From Rhizobiales bacterium NRL2 (GTDB lineage Bacteria > Pseudomonadota > Alphaproteobacteria > Minwuiales > Minwuiaceae), in the NCBI GenBank assembly GCA_001664005.1, contig CP016093.1, forward strand, positions 4,269,031 through 4,333,030: DNA of 64,000 nucleotides. The letters are read 5' to 3'. The position numbers and the translations under genes are program-made. Within the stretch, counting starts at the first letter, position 1, and the number at the start of each line of letters is the position of its first letter. This document shows, one piece after another, positions 36,914 to 45,418 of the stretch. The notes under the pieces were generated by a model. The model was not told where the DNA came from. It ran no database searches and saw nothing but the letters and a program-made list of their open reading frames with translations.

Positions 36914-38254
36914 ATGAATCTATCGAAACGTATCCTGGTGGGCGGACCGGTCGCGGCCGCGCTCGCCCTGGGGGCCGCGGCCCCCGCCTTCGCGCAGGTG
37001 TCGGGGGAGACGGCCTTCGTCTTCAACACCCTGTCGTTCCTGATGTGCGGCTTCCTGGTCATGTTCATGGCCGCCGGCTTCGCCATGCTGGAAAGCGGCA
37101 TGGTGCGCTCGAAGAACGTCGCCACCATCTGCGTCAAGAACATCTCGCTCTATTCGATCGCCGGCATCATGTACTACCTGATCGGCTATGACCTGATGTA
37201 CGGCATCGACGCGGGCGGCTACATCGGTTCCTTCAGCCTGTTCTGGTCGCCCGACGATGCGGCGGCCCTGGCCGACACCTTCCCGACCGAGGACGCCCCC
37301 GGCTACGCCGCGACCTCCGACTGGTTCTTCCAGATGGTGTTCGTCGCCACCGCGGCCTCGATCGTCTCCGGCACCGTCGCCGAGCGCGTGAAGCTCTGGC
37401 CGTTCCTGATCTTCGTCGTCTTCCTGACCGCCGTCATCTACCCGATCCAGGGTTCCTGGGAGTGGGGCGCGGGCTGGCTGGACGCCGAGTTCGGCTTCTC
37501 TGATTTCGCCGGTTCGACGCTGGTGCACTCCACCGGCGGCTGGGCGGCCCTGATGGGCGCGATCATCATCGGCGCGCGCAAGGGCAAGTACGGCGCCGAC
37601 GGCCGCGTCAACCCGATGCCGGGTTCGTCGATGCCGCTGGCCACGCTGGGCACCTTCATCCTGTGGCTCGGCTGGTTCGGCTTCAACGGCGGCTCGCAGC
37701 TCGCCCTGGGCTCGGCGGCCGACGCCGTGGCCATCGCCGACATCTTCGCCAACACCAATGCGGCTGCGGCCGGCGGCGTCATCGCGGCAATGCTCACCAG
37801 CCAGGTGGTCTTCAAGAAGGTCGATCTCACCATGGCGCTCAACGGCGCGATCGGCGGTCTGGTTTCGATCACCGCCGAACCGCTGGCGCCCACGCTGGGC
37901 GGCTCGATCCTGATCGGCGGCGTCGGCGGCGTGCTGGTGGTGCTCGCGGTGCCGCTGCTCGACAAGCTGAAGATCGACGACGTGGTCGGCGCCATTCCGG
38001 CCCACCTGGTCTGCGGCATCTGGGGCACGCTGGTCGTGCCGGTGTCCAATTCGGACGCCAGCTTCGGCGGCCAGATCGTCGGCATCATCGCCATCGGTCT
38101 CTTCGTCTCGATCGCCAGCGCCATCGTCTGGTTCGCTCTCAAGGCGACCATCGGCGTCCGCGCCGACGAGGAAGACGAGGACATGGGTCTCGACCGGGCA
38201 GAGCTCGGCATGGAGGCCTATCCCGAGTTCGGCGCCGGCTCCCAGAGGATCTGA
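36914..38254 (+). CDS. amtB: Ammonium transporter AmtB
   Basis: A 446-residue trimeric inner-membrane ammonium channel with a signal peptide (cleavage after PAFAQ) and eleven predicted membrane segments. The pore-lining twin histidines fit HSTGGW (first) and GAIPAHLVCGIWG (second), and AGFAMLESGMVRSKN and GWFGFNGGS are family signatures. It brings ammonium in under nitrogen limitation and is gated by GlnK, the gene just upstream. A strong rho-independent terminator follows at 38315-38348. Confidence 0.96.
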   Translation: MNLSKRILVGGPVAAALALGAAAPAFAQVSGETAFVFNTLSFLMCGFLVMFMAAGFAMLESGMVRSKNVATICVKNISLYSIAGIMYYLIGYDLMYGIDAGGYIGSFSLFWSPDDAAALADTFPTEDAPGYAATSDWFFQMVFVATAASIVSGTVAERVKLWPFLIFVVFLTAVIYPIQGSWEWGAGWLDAEFGFSDFAGSTLVHSTGGWAALMGAIIIGARKGKYGADGRVNPMPGSSMPLATLGTFILWLGWFGFNGGSQLALGSAADAVAIADIFANTNAAAAGGVIAAMLTSQVVFKKVDLTMALNGAIGGLVSITAEPLAPTLGGSILIGGVGGVLVVLAVPLLDKLKIDDVVGAIPAHLVCGIWGTLVVPVSNSDASFGGQIVGIIAIGLFVSIASAIVWFALKATIGVRADEEDEDMGLDRAELGMEAYPEFGAGSQRI

Positions 38255-38314
38255 CCGGCGCCGCATAACAGGCAACCCACGGTCTCGCCTCTCTCCCCAG
38301 AGACCGTCACTACC

Positions 38315-38348
38315 GGGCCCGGCGGCAACCCCGCCGGGCCCATTTTTT
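38315..38348 (+). terminator. Rho-independent terminator of glnK-amtB
   Basis: An 11-bp perfect GC stem, GGGCCCGGCGG (38315-38325) and CCGCCGGGCCC (38331-38341), followed by A and six T residues. A weaker upstream hairpin pairs GGTCTC (38281-38286) with GAGACC (38300-38305). Confidence 0.9.
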
Positions 38349-38465
38349 GATCAGCCACTGACCTCTCCAGCGGCAATATGACTGTTTTTTGATCACTTAT
38401 TCCGGCCCGAATCCGACCCCTCGCCCAAGCCCTTGAAACATATGCAGAAATCCACGTTGCCTAAC

Positions 38466-38480
38466 TGGCATGCAGATTGA
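38466..38480 (+). promoter_or_regulatory. Sigma-54-like promoter of the second amt gene
   Basis: TGGCATGCAGATTGA matches TGGCACG-N4-TTGC at nine of eleven fixed positions, with the GG and TTG elements in correct spacing. It lies 70 bases before the start codon of the second ammonium transporter, downstream of the amtB terminator, so that gene has its own control. No clear NtrC dyad was found nearby. Confidence 0.6.
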
Positions 38481-38550
38481 GTATTTCCGCGGCGGTTGCA
38501 GATGGCGGCGGACCCTCCGCCCGGCCATCCCATGCGGGAGGGATCAGAAG

Positions 38551-39789
38551 ATGGAGAACGTGGTCTCCGGACTGGACGTGTTTTTCGTGCTCATGGGCGC
38601 GATCCTGGTGTTTGCGATGCACGCGGGTTTCGCGTTCCTGGAGGTCGGCACGGTCCGGCACAAGAACCAGGTCAACGCGCTGGTGAAGATCATCGTCGAC
38701 TTCGCGGTGTCGATGGTCGCCTATTTTCTCGTCGGCTACATGGTCGCCTACGGCACGGGCTTCCTGGTCAGCGCCACGGTGCTGTCCGGCGCCGAAGTGG
38801 TGGAAGGTCATGATTTCGGGCTGTCGGGCTTCGGCCTGATCAAGTTCTTCTTCTTGCTGACCTTCGCGGCGGCCATCCCGGCGATCATCTCCGGCGGCAT
38901 CGCCGAGCGGGCGAAGTTCTGGCCCCAGGCGATGGCCACTGCGATCGTCGTGGGCGTGGTCTATCCCTTCTTCGAGGGCCTGGTGTGGAACGGCAATTTC
39001 GGCTTCCAGGACTGGATGACCGAGAGCTTCGGCGCCGCCTTCAACGATTTCGCCGGCTCCATCGTGGTCCACGCCATGGGCGGCTGGATCGCGCTGGGGG
39101 CCGTGGTCATGCTGGGCGTGCGCCGCGGCCGCTACCGCCGTGACGGCAGCCCCGCCGGCATCCCGCCGTCGAGCATCCCGTTCCTGGCGCTGGGCACCTG
39201 GCTGCTCTGCATCGGCTGGTTCGGCTTCAACGTGATGAGCGCGCAGTCGGTCGAAGGCATCAACGGGCTGGTCGCCATGAACTCGCTGCTGGCCATGGGC
39301 GGCGGCATCCTCGCGGCCCTGCTGGCCGGGCGCAACGACCCCGGCTTCGTCCACAACGGCGCGCTGGCCGGCCTGGTGGCGGTCTGCGCCGGCTCCAACG
39401 TCATGCACCCGGTGGGCTCGTTCGCGGTGGGCGCGGTGGCCGGCGTCATCTTCGTGGTCTTCTTCCAGCTCTGCCACAACCGCTGGAAGATCGACGACGT
39501 GCTCGGCGTCTGGCCGCTGCACGGCCTCTGCGGCCTCTGGGGCGGCATTGCCTGCGGCATCTTCGGGCTCGAGGCGCTGGGCGGCATGGGGGGCGTGACC
39601 TTCATGTCCCAGCTCGTCGGTTCGCTCATCGGCGCGGCCTTCGCCGGCGTGGCGGGATTCGCGGTCTACGGCCTGCTGAAGGTCACCATCGGCATCCGCC
39701 TGGGCGAAGAGGAGGAGTTCCGCGGCGCGGACCTCTCGATCCACCAGGTCGGCGCCAATCCCGAGCAGGACCTGACCGCGCAGGGTTAG
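38551..39789 (+). CDS. Second ammonium transporter (Amt family)
   Basis: A 412-residue Amt/Rh-family channel with about eleven membrane segments. The pore histidines fall in IVVHAMGGW and VWPLHGLCGLWGG, and AGFAFLEVGTVRHKNQ is the Amt signature. Unlike AmtB it has no cleavable signal peptide, has a distinct sequence, and starts at 38551 after GGGAGG; the reading frame runs 27 codons further upstream without support. Paralogues of this kind sometimes act as ammonium sensors or as specialised channels. Its own sigma-54-like promoter suggests nitrogen control. It converges on the amidohydrolase gene. Confidence 0.93.
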   Translation: MENVVSGLDVFFVLMGAILVFAMHAGFAFLEVGTVRHKNQVNALVKIIVDFAVSMVAYFLVGYMVAYGTGFLVSATVLSGAEVVEGHDFGLSGFGLIKFFFLLTFAAAIPAIISGGIAERAKFWPQAMATAIVVGVVYPFFEGLVWNGNFGFQDWMTESFGAAFNDFAGSIVVHAMGGWIALGAVVMLGVRRGRYRRDGSPAGIPPSSIPFLALGTWLLCIGWFGFNVMSAQSVEGINGLVAMNSLLAMGGGILAALLAGRNDPGFVHNGALAGLVAVCAGSNVMHPVGSFAVGAVAGVIFVVFFQLCHNRWKIDDVLGVWPLHGLCGLWGGIACGIFGLEALGGMGGVTFMSQLVGSLIGAAFAGVAGFAVYGLLKVTIGIRLGEEEEFRGADLSIHQVGANPEQDLTAQG

Positions 39790-39804
39790 CCTTCAGTCGC
39801 GGCG

Positions 39805-39834
39805 CCCCGGACGGACTATCGGTCCGATCCGGGG
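39805..39834. terminator. Hairpin between convergent amt and amidohydrolase genes
   Basis: CCCCGGACGGAC (39805-39816) pairs with GTCCG and TCCGGGG (39822-39834), with one bulged A. No T tract is present on either strand. A likely shared terminator. Confidence 0.55.
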
Positions 39835-39850
39835 CTCGGAAAAACCTGAC

Positions 39851-41080
39851 CTACTCCGCCGCCTGGGCCATTTCGGCCCCCGCACGGCGGTCGGCGAAGG
39901 TCCGGCCGTCCTTGATCACCATCAGGTGGTTGGCGCGCTCGGCGGCCATGGCGATGTCCTCGGCCGGGTTGCCGCGCACCAGCAGCAGGTCCGCGACCAG
40001 CCCCTCGGCCACGCGGCCGCGCTCGCCCGGTTCGATAAGTTCCGCGGCGTTGGACGTGCCGGCGATCAGCGCGTCCAGCCTGGACATGCCGGCCTCGACC
40101 ATGTGCGCCAGCTCCTGGGCGTTCTCGCCGTGCTGGTTGAAGGGCGTGCCCGCGTCGGTGCCCATGGCGACCTTGCCGCCGGCGGCCTGATAGGCCCGGA
40201 AGGCGGCGATGTGGATGTCGTAGACCCGCTCCGATTTCTCCACCGCCCAGGCCGGAATGCCCCGGTCGCGGTTGGCGATGATGTTCTTCACCGCCGCCAG
40301 CGTCGGCACCAGGAAGACTCCGCGCTCGATCATCTCGCGGATGCACTCCTCGTTCATGAATATGCCGTGCTCGATGGAATGAATACCGCCGCGCACGGCG
40401 TTGAGGATGCCTTCGGCGCCCTGGGCGTGGCTGGCCGTGCGCTTGTTGAAACGCTTCGCCTCCGATATCCCGGCGGCCATCTCCTCGGCCGAGTAGTGCG
40501 CGTCCTCGGGATTCACGCCGGGCGTCATCACCCCGCCCGTGGCCATGATCTTGATGACGTCGGCGCCCTTGTGGACGTTGGTCCGCACCGCCTTGATCAC
40601 CTCGTCGCAGCCGTCGGCGACGATGCCGTTCTTGTTGCCGTGGCCGCCGGTCATGCAGATCATCTTGCCCGAGGCGCGCATTACGGGACCGGGGAAGCGG
40701 CCGGCGTTCAGGGCATCGCGCACGTCCAAGTCGACATAGTCCTTGCCGCCGCAGTCGCGCACCGCGACGACGCCGCCTTCCAGGATCTTCCGGGCGTTGT
40801 CCATCGCCTTCAGCGTCAGCGCCGACAGCGTCAGTTTCTCCGCCGCGTCGCCCGGATTGCCCTCGGCCCCGTAGCAGATGTGGATGTGGCAATCCATCAG
40901 CCCCGGCATCAGCGTTGCGCCCCGGGTGTCGACGCGTTCGCCGGCGAAGCCCTCGAACGCGGCCACAGGCTTCACGGCCTCGATGCGGCCCTTGTCGACC
41001 AGCACCCCGAGACCCGCCTGCGGCGCCTCCAGCCCGTCGAAAACCAGCCCCCCGGCGTAAAGCGTCGGTCCCTTGTCCAT
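39851..41080 (-). CDS. Amidohydrolase family metal-dependent hydrolase
   Basis: A 409-residue TIM-barrel hydrolase. The metal set is visible: DCHIHICYG (HxH), KIMATGGV with a lysine likely carboxylated, TASHAQG, SIEHGIF, and the final aspartate in MGTDAGTPFNQHGE. This order is typical of imidazolonepropionase-like and Xaa-Pro/prolidase-type amidohydrolases. The ATG at 41080 has AAAGGA about 10 bases upstream. No signal peptide. It is 19 bases after the glutathione transferase gene on the same strand, so they may be co-transcribed. The exact substrate (a dipeptide, organophosphate or cyclic amide) cannot be told. Confidence 0.85.
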   Translation of the reverse strand: MDKGPTLYAGGLVFDGLEAPQAGLGVLVDKGRIEAVKPVAAFEGFAGERVDTRGATLMPGLMDCHIHICYGAEGNPGDAAEKLTLSALTLKAMDNARKILEGGVVAVRDCGGKDYVDLDVRDALNAGRFPGPVMRASGKMICMTGGHGNKNGIVADGCDEVIKAVRTNVHKGADVIKIMATGGVMTPGVNPEDAHYSAEEMAAGISEAKRFNKRTASHAQGAEGILNAVRGGIHSIEHGIFMNEECIREMIERGVFLVPTLAAVKNIIANRDRGIPAWAVEKSERVYDIHIAAFRAYQAAGGKVAMGTDAGTPFNQHGENAQELAHMVEAGMSRLDALIAGTSNAAELIEPGERGRVAEGLVADLLLVRGNPAEDIAMAAERANHLMVIKDGRTFADRRAGAEMAQAAE

Positions 41081-41099
41081 GATCGTTCGGTCCTTTCCG

Positions 41100-41786
41100 T
41101 CAATCGTAGCCCAGTGCACTGCGGGCCAGGCCGTCATACAGATCCAGCATGCGATTCCGCCAGTCGTTCAGCGGATCGTCCGCTTCCAGCAGCCGGAATT
41201 CGGAGATCGCGCGCGCCCAGAGGAGGGGCGCGACACACATGTGATCGGCGAAGCCAGGCTGCTCACCGGCGACCCAGGGCTGGGCCTGCAGCGTCAGCCT
41301 GAGCGGCGTCAGCGACTGGCGGAAGCCCCTTACCCTGTCCTCTCGGCCCGACTGCACATCTTCCAGCGGCTTGCCGAAGCGTTTCTCCCGCGAGGTCCGG
41401 AAGTAGTCGCGGTCCTTCGGGTCGATGTGTTCGTAGATGTCGCGCACCACCAGCGTAATGATGCCGGCGCTCAGCACGGCCTCCGACCACGCCTTGACGA
41501 AGCGCGCCTCGCCGCGGCCGTTGGGGAACAGCGCCGGCCGGTCGGGGTACTCGTCTTCGAGATACTCCGCAATGGCCCAGGAATCGGAGACCGCTTTCTC
41601 GCCGTCCAGGATCACCGGCACGGTCTTCGAGCCGTGCGCGGCGATCGCCTCCTTCTCGGTGAAGCGCCAGGGGATGGTCTCGACCTCCAGGCCCTTGTGC
41701 GCCAGGGCGAGCCGTGCCCGCCAGCAGAACGGGCTGAAACGCCGTTCGGGCTCCGCCCCGCAGAGATCGTACATCCGTATCGCCAT
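41100..41786 (-). CDS. Glutathione S-transferase family protein
   Basis: A 228-residue protein with an N-terminal thioredoxin-like domain and helical C-terminal domain. CGAEPERRFSPFCWRARLALAHKGL holds the probable active-site region, KTVPVILDGEKAVSDSWAIAEYLEDEYPD the cis-proline and the glutathione-binding Ser motif, typical of beta-etherase-like or other bacterial GSTs. A GGGAGG ribosome site fixes the start at 41786; the longer open frame upstream is antisense to the enoyl-CoA hydratase gene. It is transcribed away from that gene and 19 bases upstream of the amidohydrolase. Substrate unknown. Confidence 0.87.
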   Translation of the reverse strand: MAIRMYDLCGAEPERRFSPFCWRARLALAHKGLEVETIPWRFTEKEAIAAHGSKTVPVILDGEKAVSDSWAIAEYLEDEYPDRPALFPNGRGEARFVKAWSEAVLSAGIITLVVRDIYEHIDPKDRDYFRTSREKRFGKPLEDVQSGREDRVRGFRQSLTPLRLTLQAQPWVAGEQPGFADHMCVAPLLWARAISEFRLLEADDPLNDWRNRMLDLYDGLARSALGYD

Positions 41787-41849
41787 GGCCCTCGCCTCCC
41801 GCGCTATGCTACCCGGCACGGTAGGCGAGAAGGCGGGAGACGCAAAGCC

Positions 41850-42605
41850 ATGGACGCAGGATTGCTGGTCGAGCGCGAGGGGCCGGTCACGGTCTTCACC
41901 ATCAACCGGCCGCAGGCGCGCAACGCCCTGGACGACCCGACGGCCCGGGCGCTGGGCCGGGCGCTGGCCGAGTTCGACGCCGACGGCGAACAGCGCGCCG
42001 GTGTGCTGACCGGCGCCGGCGGCGCCTTCTGCGCCGGGGCGGACCTGAAGGCGATGGCGCCCGACTACGTCGCCTGGGCCGGCGATCCGGAAGGGCCGAA
42101 CGCCGCCGTGCTCTCCAAACCCCTGATCGCCGCCGTCGAGGGGCATGCGGTCGCCGGCGGCCTCGGCGTCGCGCTGCGCTGCGACGTCCGCATCGCCGAC
42201 GAGACGGCGGTCTTCGGCGTCTTCTGCCGCCGCTTCGGCGTACCGATGAGCGATGGCACCACCGTCCGGCTGCCGCGGATCGTCGGCCAGGGCCGGGCGC
42301 TGCACATGCTGCTGACGGGCGAGCCCGTGGACGCAGCCAAGGCGCTGGAATGGGGCCTGGTCACCCAGGTCGTGGCGAAGGGCGAGGCGCGCGCCGCGGC
42401 GGTCGCCATGGCGGAACGGCTGGCGACGTTTCCCCAGCTCGCCATGCGCTCCGACCGGCTGTCAGCCCTGCAGCAGTACGATTTCGATCTCGCGGACGCC
42501 TTCGCCAACGAGAAGCGCCTGGCGGAGGCCGCCAAGCGCGCCGAGGCGCTGGACGGCGCGGCGCGTTTCGCCGGCGGCCAGGGCCGCCACGGCGAACGCG
42601 GCTGA
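41850..42605 (+). CDS. Enoyl-CoA hydratase/isomerase (crotonase) family protein
   Basis: A 251-residue crotonase-fold enzyme. VTVFTINRPQARNALDDP, the first oxyanion-hole region GAFCAGADLKAMA and the second GHAVAGGLGVALRCDVRIAD are clear. In the second active-site stretch the sequence FGVFCRRFGVPMSDGTTVRLPRIVG places Arg/Phe where hydratases have the usual catalytic Glu (one of the pair), so classical hydratase activity is uncertain and a hydrolase or other crotonase reaction is possible. It is divergent from the glutathione transferase with 63 bases between starts. Confidence 0.88.
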   Translation: MDAGLLVEREGPVTVFTINRPQARNALDDPTARALGRALAEFDADGEQRAGVLTGAGGAFCAGADLKAMAPDYVAWAGDPEGPNAAVLSKPLIAAVEGHAVAGGLGVALRCDVRIADETAVFGVFCRRFGVPMSDGTTVRLPRIVGQGRALHMLLTGEPVDAAKALEWGLVTQVVAKGEARAAAVAMAERLATFPQLAMRSDRLSALQQYDFDLADAFANEKRLAEAAKRAEALDGAARFAGGQGRHGERG

Positions 42606-42704
42606 GGCATTTGAAGGCCGGCGTCCCGGACGGTGTGACAGCGACGATCGGGGACCCGGATTTCCGGCTGAACCCGATATTTCGTTGAGCCACCTGACTC
42701 TGTC

Positions 42705-42727
42705 GCCCCTGGGCTCGATCCAGGGGC
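42705..42727. terminator. Hairpin between convergent genes
   Basis: A perfect 8-bp stem GCCCCTGG (42705-42712) and CCAGGGGC (42720-42727) with a 7-base loop, in the 151-base gap between the enoyl-CoA hydratase and methyltransferase genes that run towards each other. Confidence 0.55.
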
Positions 42728-42756
42728 GTAGCGGACCGACAGACTGGGTCGTGGGA

Positions 42757-43425
42757 TCAGGCCCCAGGACGCCAACCAAGCCTGTCTCCTTCGGGATCGG
42801 CCTGGGCAGGCCGCCGTGCGACGATGAAATGGCTGGGCGGCTTCGCCGGATAGTCGCCGGTCTCGATGATCTCGAACCCCGCGCCCGTGACCATGGCTTC
42901 CAGCTCCGCCACGTCGAGGAAACTGACATGCGGCGCCTTGCCGATCAGCTGCAGTCCGCCGATCAGCGCCCTGAAATGCCAGGCGCGCCGCCCGAGACAG
43001 ACCGTCTTGGAGATGAATAGTCCGCCCGGCCGGACGAGATTGCGCACGCGGTCGATGGCGTCGGCAGGATCCGTCAGAAGATGCAGGAGATTGAAGGCAA
43101 GCACGGCGTCGAACGGACCCGCCGGCATGTCCTGCTCCAGCGTCGCCTGGCGGAACTCGATATTGGCGACATCCTGCGCCGCGGCCTTTTCCCGGCCGAT
43201 GGCGATCATGCCGGCGGAAATGTCGGTCGCGGTGATCCGGCCCGCCGCATCGGCCAGCTTGAGGGCGGTCGTGCCGGTGCCGCAGCCTGTCTCCAGCACC
43301 TCGTCGCCGACCGACAGGTGTGCGCGGACACGGTCCAGCGTCTTTTCGTAGGCGCCCATGTCCTTGACCGGCCGCGCGGCGTACTTGCGCGCCGACCTGT
43401 CCCAGAAGGCAGCAGTATCCGTCAT
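42757..43425 (-). CDS. Class I SAM-dependent methyltransferase
   Basis: A 222-residue methyltransferase. MTDTAAFWDRSARKYAARPVKD is followed by motif I DEVLETGCGTGTTALKLA and DAVLAFNLLHLLTDP. This type resembles UbiE/ArsM-like small-molecule methyltransferases of unknown substrate. The start at 43425 is preferred from its family-like N-terminus and GAGGA about 10 bases upstream; the frame reaches an upstream ATG at 43506, which has GGAGAG close by and would add 27 less conserved residues. It lies about 100 bases from the MttB-family gene, but reading towards it is not evidence that the two work together. Confidence 0.85.
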   Translation of the reverse strand: MTDTAAFWDRSARKYAARPVKDMGAYEKTLDRVRAHLSVGDEVLETGCGTGTTALKLADAAGRITATDISAGMIAIGREKAAAQDVANIEFRQATLEQDMPAGPFDAVLAFNLLHLLTDPADAIDRVRNLVRPGGLFISKTVCLGRRAWHFRALIGGLQLIGKAPHVSFLDVAELEAMVTGAGFEIIETGDYPAKPPSHFIVARRPAQADPEGDRLGWRPGA

Positions 43426-43604
43426 GACGTCGTCGTCCTCGGAATTGGCGGACGGAACCTCTCCCGGCGCGCGGCCGAAGTCCAGCACCTGGGCGCGACC
43501 CGTCATGTCTCTCCATCGGAACCGCGAAAGCCGAAGGCGCGCCGCATCTCGCCGTCGAACAGCCGTTCGATCCGTTTGTGGGGCGCCCGCCCGGCGTCAC
43601 CCTT

Positions 43605-45164
43605 TCAGGTGAAGGCGTCGGGCATGGAATCCTTCTTGCGGCGGATATAGTCGTCGAGCGCCTCGCCCACGCCCTCGTCCAGCGCCGGCTGCTGGTAGTC
43701 GGCCAGCCACTTGCGCACCAGATCGTTGGCGCGCTCCTCGATCCGGCGCGCGCCTTCCGCCTCCCACTGCTCGTAGGAATTGTTGTCGGTCAGCGGCGAA
43801 CGGTAGAAGGCGGTCTCGAAATTCGCCTGAGTATGGGCGCAGCCCAGATAGTGGCTGCCCGGGCCGACCTCCCGGATGGCGTCCATGGCCTGACCGTTCT
43901 CACTCAAGTCGATGCCGCCGGCGAAGCGCTGCAGCATGGCGAGCTGATCGCAGTCCATGACGAATTTCTCGAAGGACGAGACCAGCCCGCCCTCCAGCCA
44001 GCCGGCGGCGTGAAGGACGAAATTCACCCCCGCCATCAGGGTCGGATTGAGCGTCGCCAGGCTTTCATAGGCCGCCTGGGCGTCCGGCGTCTTGGACCCG
44101 CAGAGACCGCCGCCGGAGCGGAAGGGCACGCCCAGCCTGCGCGCAAGTTGTGCCGCGCCGTAGAGCACCAGCGCCGGCTCCGGCGTGCCGAAGGTGGGCG
44201 CCCCCGACTGCATCGAGATCGAGCTGGCGAAGCTGCCGAAGACGACCGGCGCGCCGGGGCGGCAGAGCTGCGTGAAAGCCATGCCCGCCAGGGCCTCGGC
44301 CAGGGTCTGGGTCAGCACGCCCGCCGCCGTCACCGGCGCCATGGCGCCGGCCAGGATGAAGGGGGTGACGATGCAGGCCTGCCCCGCCCGGGCGTAGGTC
44401 TTCAACGCGCCCAGCATGGTCTCGTCGAACACCATCGGCGAGTTGGCGTTGATCAGGTTGATCAGCACGCAGTTGCGGTCGACGAAGTCCTCGCCGAAGA
44501 CGATCTTCGCCATGGCGACCGAATCCGCGGCCCTGTCGGGATGGGTGACCGAACCCATGAAGGGCTTGTCGGAAAAGCGGACATGGGCGTCGATCATGTC
44601 CAGGTGGCGCTTGTTCACCGGCACGTCGACGGGTTCGCAGACCGTGCCGCCGGAATGGTGCATGGCCGGGGCCATGTACGCCAGTCGGACAAAGTTGCGG
44701 AAATCCTCGATGGTGGCGTAACGCCGCTTGCCTTCCAGATCGCGGACGAAGGGCGGGCCGTAGACGGGGGCGAAGACGGTGCTGTCGCCGCCGATCTCGA
44801 CCGAGCGCTCCGGATTGCGGGCGTGCTGGATGAAGCTGGCCGGCGCCGTTCGGATCAGCGACCGGCAGAGTCCTTCAGGAAAACGCACGCGCTCGCCGTC
44901 GACGTCGGCGCCGGCATCGCGCCACATCGCCAGGGTCTCCGGGTCGCCGCGGAACTCGATGCCGATCTCCCGGAGCACGATGTCAGCGTTGCGCTCGATC
45001 AGCGCCAGGCCTTCCTCGGACAGCAGTTCATAGGGTTTCAGCTTGCGGGTGATGAAGCGCTGGCTTTCCATGCCGCCGCCCTTCCGGCGGTCGCGGCGGG
45101 CGTCCGATCCGCCGCCGCGGCGGCCCTTGCGCCGTCCCTGTTCCTGATCGGTGTCCGCGTCCAT
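43605..45164 (-). CDS. Trimethylamine methyltransferase (MttB) superfamily protein, non-pyrrolysine
   Basis: A 519-residue corrinoid-dependent methyltransferase that would take a methyl group from a quaternary or tertiary amine to a corrinoid protein. The frame is uninterrupted, so unlike true MttB it does not use amber-coded pyrrolysine; such homologues (for example MtgB for glycine betaine) act on quaternary amines. GAPVVFGSFASSISMQSGAP and RSGGGLCGSKTPDAQAAYES are characteristic. Residues 10-31 form an Arg/Lys/Gly-rich tail (GRRKGRRGGGSDARRDRRK). GGAG about 7 bases upstream supports the start. The substrate is unknown; the corrinoid protein gene is divergent, 254 bases away. Confidence 0.9.
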   Translation of the reverse strand: MDADTDQEQGRRKGRRGGGSDARRDRRKGGGMESQRFITRKLKPYELLSEEGLALIERNADIVLREIGIEFRGDPETLAMWRDAGADVDGERVRFPEGLCRSLIRTAPASFIQHARNPERSVEIGGDSTVFAPVYGPPFVRDLEGKRRYATIEDFRNFVRLAYMAPAMHHSGGTVCEPVDVPVNKRHLDMIDAHVRFSDKPFMGSVTHPDRAADSVAMAKIVFGEDFVDRNCVLINLINANSPMVFDETMLGALKTYARAGQACIVTPFILAGAMAPVTAAGVLTQTLAEALAGMAFTQLCRPGAPVVFGSFASSISMQSGAPTFGTPEPALVLYGAAQLARRLGVPFRSGGGLCGSKTPDAQAAYESLATLNPTLMAGVNFVLHAAGWLEGGLVSSFEKFVMDCDQLAMLQRFAGGIDLSENGQAMDAIREVGPGSHYLGCAHTQANFETAFYRSPLTDNNSYEQWEAEGARRIEERANDLVRKWLADYQQPALDEGVGEALDDYIRRKKDSMPDAFT

Positions 45165-45418
45165 CGCTCTGCTCCAGATGGCAATTTGCACGATCCAGAT
45201 ACGCCCGCGCCCGGCGGCCCACTGTCCCGGCTGCGGCACGCGAAGGACGCGGGCGCGACAGGTCCCGCCCGCCGGCGGCGGCGGCGTCGCAAAGCGATGC
45301 GCCGAGGTCGCACATGAATAATCCCGCTGCGGCGGCTTGCTGTCATAAGGGAGCCGCGACGTCCCGATCACGGGACGCCTGCCCGTTCGCGTATCCGACC
45401 GATCCGGGGGATGAAATC
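45165..45418. promoter_or_regulatory. Divergent control region of the corrinoid methyltransferase locus
   Basis: A 254-base gap between the MttB-family gene and the corrinoid-protein gene. It holds the inverted repeat at 45360-45377. I saw no B12 riboswitch box. Promoters for both directions must be here. Confidence 0.45.
45360..45377. promoter_or_regulatory. Inverted repeat upstream of the corrinoid-protein gene
   Basis: CGTCCCG-ATCA-CGGGACG, a perfect 7+7 dyad with a 4-base spacer, 41 bases before the corrinoid-protein start. It may be a repressor or activator operator, or a short leader hairpin. No similar dyad was noticed elsewhere in the locus. Confidence 0.45.

Noticed and set aside
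43605-45164. Pyrrolysine-containing true trimethylamine methyltransferase
   Set aside because: No in-frame TAG occurs within the gene, and the frame is fully open, so it belongs to the non-pyrrolysine part of the superfamily.
45165-45418. Cobalamin riboswitch before the corrinoid genes
   Set aside because: I looked for a B12-box-like sequence and the expected multi-stem layout on both strands and did not find it. The only clear structure is the short dyad at 45360-45377.
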